The notes under the pieces were generated by a model that saw only the letters and a program-made list of their open reading frames with translations, was not told the origin of the DNA and searched no databases. A program made the position numbers and the translations under genes. Positions 60,985-64,000 of a DNA stretch of 64,000 nucleotides are shown one piece after another. This DNA comes from Wukongibacter sp050859025 (GTDB taxonomy: Bacteria > Bacillota > Clostridia > Peptostreptococcales > Caminicellaceae): assembly GCF_050859025.1 (NCBI RefSeq), contig NZ_CP138200.1:6138001-6202000 (forward strand), given 5' to 3'. Each line of letters begins with the position of its first letter. The first letter of the stretch is position 1.

Positions 60985-61021
60985 ACAAAAAAGCAGCTCA
61001 AGATACTGATTTTGAGCTGCC
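60985..61021 (-). terminator. Terminator of the chemotaxis receptor gene
   Basis: GCAGCTCA and TGAGCTGC form the stem, with six T following leftward. It lies 80 bases after the receptor gene stop. Confidence 0.85.
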
Positions 61022-61100
61022 TTAAAGATATTTTTTATTTGATTTTAGGGAGTAATTATCACACAGTCTGACGTACCTTTGACTCACCAATTAAGAAATA

Positions 61101-62795
61101 CTAAACCTTAAATTTCCCAACCATCTTACTTAGATTGTCTGACAACATTCCTAATATTGATGTACTTTCTGATATTTTTCTCATTGCATTATTCTGCTCC
61201 TGCACAGAAGCTGCTGTTTCTTCAATTCCTGCAGAATTTTCCTCTGAAATTTCTGCAGCTCTTTCTATCTCTACTTCTATTCTTTTACTATTATCTGAAA
61301 TTTTCTTAAAATTAAAAGATACATCATTTATTCTATCTCCCATTTCCAAAACTCTCGAGTTTATTACCTTGAACGTTTCTCCAGTATCTTTAATTTGACG
61401 AGTTCCTATTTCAACTTGTTCATATCCTTCTTCTAATGACTGTGATACTGTATTTGATTCTTCTTGTATATTAGTTACAATTCTAGTGATTTCATTAACA
61501 GAATTTCCTACTTCTTCAGCTAACTTTCTAATTTCTTCAGCTACCACTGCAAAGCCCTTTCCAGCCTCTCCTGCTCTCGCTGCTTCTATTGCTGCATTTA
61601 ATGCTAATAAATTAGTTTGTTCAGATATAGATCGAATAACTTGCACTAGTTTAGATATTTCCTGTGACTTTATGTCTAATCCTTTTACTTTATTCACGGA
61701 CTCTTTAACTATATTATTTATAAATAACATTTGATTAATAGAATGTTCCATCTTTTGATTTCCTGCTTGAGTAATTTGTAATACCTCCCTCGAGGAATTA
61801 CCGAGTGTCTCCCCACTCTTATATGATTCCTCAATAAGATCAGTTAGTGTTTTACTAGAAGTTGCAACTTCAATTGAGGAGCTAGCTTGTTCTTCAGCTC
61901 CAGCTGCCATTTCTTCCATAGTAGCAGCAATTTGCTCACTACCTTGTTGAAAGTCATCAGCCACTATCGAGAACTCAATACTCTGTTTTTTAACTTCATT
62001 AGTTGTATTCTTTATTTCTATTATAAGGTTTTGTAACGAACCGAGCATTTTATTAAGGGAAGATGCTATTTCTCCCACTTCGTCTTTACTATTTATATCA
62101 ATTCTAGATGTTAAATCACCTTCATTATTTGATAATTCTTTTAACTTACTTGTTATTTTACTTAAATTAGATATTTTTTTAAGTAGAATTATTATAGCTA
62201 ATACTATTGATATAATAAGAATTATAATTAAAGCTGTTGAAGTTATAAACAATAAATTAGCTCTTTTTCTTATGTCCTCAACTTCTGATTCAGCTCTTGA
62301 ATTCATCATACTTTGAAATTCTTCTATAGGCTTCATAATTTTTTGTTTATTCTCATCATAATTAGAATCAAACATTAATTTTCTTGCTTTTTCAAGGTTA
62401 CCTTGTTTAACTGCTTTCATGGCTTCATCTTCTGTAGATACTAATGCATCAGAATTATTTTTTGCTTTCTCAATTAGGTCTAATTCCTCTTGAGGCGCTC
62501 CTAGTTCTTTCAATCTATTAACTACCTTATCCCTTGTCTTAGTTGTATTAACCTCTTCCCAATAATTATCATAGAACTTTTTTTCGCCATATTGGACATA
62601 TCTTCTAGCTTGTTCTGTTAAATAGTCAGAAGCATTCTTTAAATCAATTCCTAGTTGTTTAAACTCCATTTGTCTTTGAACTGCCAACCTTTCATTACTA
62701 AATGCTCTATTTAGTAATGAAACTGAAATCATAGTGAAAATAATTATTATAGCAAATACCACGGTCATTATCTTTAAAATTTTTGAAATTTTCAC
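61101..62795 (-). CDS. Methyl-accepting chemotaxis protein
   Basis: 564 residues using a GTG at 62795, nine bases after GGGAGG; the frame extends to 62912 but that part has no ribosome site. Membrane helix 1 at about 8-30, an extracellular four-helix-bundle sensor (about 30-185), helix 2 (about 188-210), a HAMP domain, then the long signalling coiled coil with the tip region RSISEQTNLLALNAAIEAAR and AGEAGKGFAVVAEEIRKLAE. It would signal to CheA/CheW to control flagellar motion. Single gene, isolated between IS110 elements 2 and 3. Confidence 0.92.
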   Translation of the reverse strand: MKISKILKIMTVVFAIIIIFTMISVSLLNRAFSNERLAVQRQMEFKQLGIDLKNASDYLTEQARRYVQYGEKKFYDNYWEEVNTTKTRDKVVNRLKELGAPQEELDLIEKAKNNSDALVSTEDEAMKAVKQGNLEKARKLMFDSNYDENKQKIMKPIEEFQSMMNSRAESEVEDIRKRANLLFITSTALIIILIISIVLAIIILLKKISNLSKITSKLKELSNNEGDLTSRIDINSKDEVGEIASSLNKMLGSLQNLIIEIKNTTNEVKKQSIEFSIVADDFQQGSEQIAATMEEMAAGAEEQASSSIEVATSSKTLTDLIEESYKSGETLGNSSREVLQITQAGNQKMEHSINQMLFINNIVKESVNKVKGLDIKSQEISKLVQVIRSISEQTNLLALNAAIEAARAGEAGKGFAVVAEEIRKLAEEVGNSVNEITRIVTNIQEESNTVSQSLEEGYEQVEIGTRQIKDTGETFKVINSRVLEMGDRINDVSFNFKKISDNSKRIEVEIERAAEISEENSAGIEETAASVQEQNNAMRKISESTSILGMLSDNLSKMVGKFKV

Positions 62796-62954
62796 TGTGA
62801 GGTCCTCCCTTTTTATTTTGTTAGTTTCATTTATGAATTTCGACATTTTTAGACAACATTCCTGCTTTTTTGCATTTCTCTTTGCTAATGAAATAAAATT
62901 TTTTGTTACCAAACTACATATAGATAATTCAAACTTTTAATAATCAGGTGTCAG

Positions 62955-64000
62955 GCCAGCTAGTAAAAGTCAATAGTTTTTACTAGCTTTTTTATATATT
63001 TTTTTTCTAAGAATCCTAAGCATAACAAATAAGCCAATTGAAAATACGAACAATTGGCACAAAGACTATATTTTATCTCTAAGCAACAAGTTTTAGTAAT
63101 TGATTATAGTTTTGTATGTGCTGCTGTGGAGTTATAATCACAAATTCGCGATTGTTTCTTAATACAGCAAAGATTATATTAGTAATCTTTCGCATTAACG
63201 CTCCAATTGCAGCTTTCTTAGCTTTTGACTCTTGTTTTTTATCATAATATTTTCTTAATACAGGATTGTTTGCTTCACCTTTCCTATTACGTCTAATACT
63301 TGCAAGTGCTACTATAAACAACACACGTCTTGCAACTGCCGATCCTCGTTTCGACATTTTAGACTTAGTTCCTTTGAACTTTCCAGATTCTTTGACACTT
63401 GGATCAATACCAAAGTAAGCAACTAATTGCTTAGGTTTAGTGAATGCTGAAAAATCACCGATTTCAGCCATAATTGATACTGCTGAAATAAAACCAACAC
63501 CATTTATCGACCTAAGTAGATTAATTTGACTAACAAATTTCTCATCTTTGTAATCATGCAAATAATCTTTAACACGATTCAATATGTCAGTTTTCTTTTT
63601 TTCAAATATCTCTATAAAATCAAGTTGAAGCTCAATCAAATCATATGATGATCTAAGCTGATGACTGAAGGTGATTGCTATTTTTGCAGCATTAATCAGC
63701 TTGTTATATGTTTTTGTAGCAGCATCTAAACCTTTTTTAGCATTTTTTCTTATGAAGTCAATTAACTCATCCCTTGGAGTTGCAAGAATTCGTTTTGGTG
63801 TCCTATATGTTTTAAGAATAGCTATGGATGTCTTACTTGTAGTATTTGAAAACACTTCATTATATCCAGGAAAGATAATTGCTAGTTCTTTCGTTAGTTG
63901 GTTTACATGTGATGTTTTATCATCTGCAAGCTTATGATATTCTCTTACTAATGAACGAACGTTGAGTACAACATCAGAAGGAATGAGGGATGTTTTTAAA
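62955..64000 (-). mobile_element. IS110-family element 3, partial
   Basis: Right end GCCAGCTAGTAAAAG preceded by the core AG at 62953-62954 and the target flank GGTGTC, then a 3' region nearly identical to element 1. The left end and its RNA region lie beyond the window. The flank is again the GTGTCAG arm of a REPIN-like repeat. Confidence 0.85.
63079..64000 (-). CDS. IS110-family transposase/recombinase 3, partial
   Basis: The frame is open to the window edge; an internal Met at 63855 is not the start, since the upstream codons continue the homology (SDVVLNVRSLVREYHKLADD). Only about a dozen base differences from element 1 over 920 bases; it carries the catalytic Ser region SKMSKRGSAVARRVLF intact. 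A recent copy of element 1. Confidence 0.9.
   Translation of the reverse strand, partial: LKTSLIPSDVVLNVRSLVREYHKLADDKTSHVNQLTKELAIIFPGYNEVFSNTTSKTSIAILKTYRTPKRILATPRDELIDFIRKNAKKGLDAATKTYNKLINAAKIAITFSHQLRSSYDLIELQLDFIEIFEKKKTDILNRVKDYLHDYKDEKFVSQINLLRSINGVGFISAVSIMAEIGDFSAFTKPKQLVAYFGIDPSVKESGKFKGTKSKMSKRGSAVARRVLFIVALASIRRNRKGEANNPVLRKYYDKKQESKAKKAAIGALMRKITNIIFAVLRNNREFVIITPQQHIQNYNQLLKLVA

Overview
The window is AT-rich (low-GC) DNA from an anaerobic, spore-forming firmicute, most likely a clostridium (Clostridia or Tissierellia). The evidence is a GerAB-type germination permease, a broken Spo0E-like gene, a HelD-type ATPase, NhaC, BrnQ and RidA proteins, two sigma-54 circuits and strong GGAGG ribosome sites. 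No rRNA, tRNA or CRISPR array was seen. Species cannot be fixed from sequence reading alone.

Layout. 1-6 kb: a lipoprotein fragment, then brnQ with a sigma-54 promoter next to a substrate-binding-domain histidine kinase and an NtrC-type activator, a likely amino-acid sensing circuit. 6-8.4 kb: one secreted protein amid decayed genes. 8.4-14.3 kb: a TetR regulator with an AcrR-like operator in front of a YfcC-type transporter, an MFS transporter and two M20 hydrolases, a probable uptake-and-cleavage operon. 14.6-15.7 kb: GerAB permease. 16.3-22.1 kb: a threonine-synthase-like PLP enzyme, an alanine racemase, RidA and NhaC, read leftward and divergent from a LysR regulator. 22.3-30 kb: an MFS efflux pump, an XRE regulator, the Spo0E relic, HelD, a probable orphan small RNA, a beta-helix surface protein, a methyltransferase and an Rrf2 regulator. 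31-38.5 kb: a mannose-family PTS (IIA-IIB-IIC-IID), an Amadori-type deglycase, a LevR-type activator and a HAD phosphatase behind a textbook sigma-54 promoter. 38.8-48.9 kb: methyltransferase, GyrI-like and P-loop genes, a dipeptide epimerase-DUF3870-DUF819 operon with an attenuator-like leader, LysE, AraC, and a large membrane protein of unknown role. 49.5-57 kb: unknown proteins, DUF998 and a Bce-like module (ABC transporter plus two-component system). 57.2-64 kb: three IS110-family elements and a chemotaxis receptor.

The most striking structure is at 57.27-60.82 kb. Two IS110-family elements point outward from the two arms of one palindromic repeat. Both junctions can be read to the base with a CT core. 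Both elements carry a conserved non-coding segment upstream of the recombinase whose loops match target and donor sequence as a bridge RNA should, and joining the element ends rebuilds a sigma-70 promoter. Intact copies of the same palindrome lie at 49.4, 50.4 and 52.2 kb, beside relics of REP-associated (RAYT) transposases, so the target looks like a REPIN-type repeat. Other repeat families are a 102-bp MITE (four copies, two in tandem) and a family of terminator-like hairpins (six copies).
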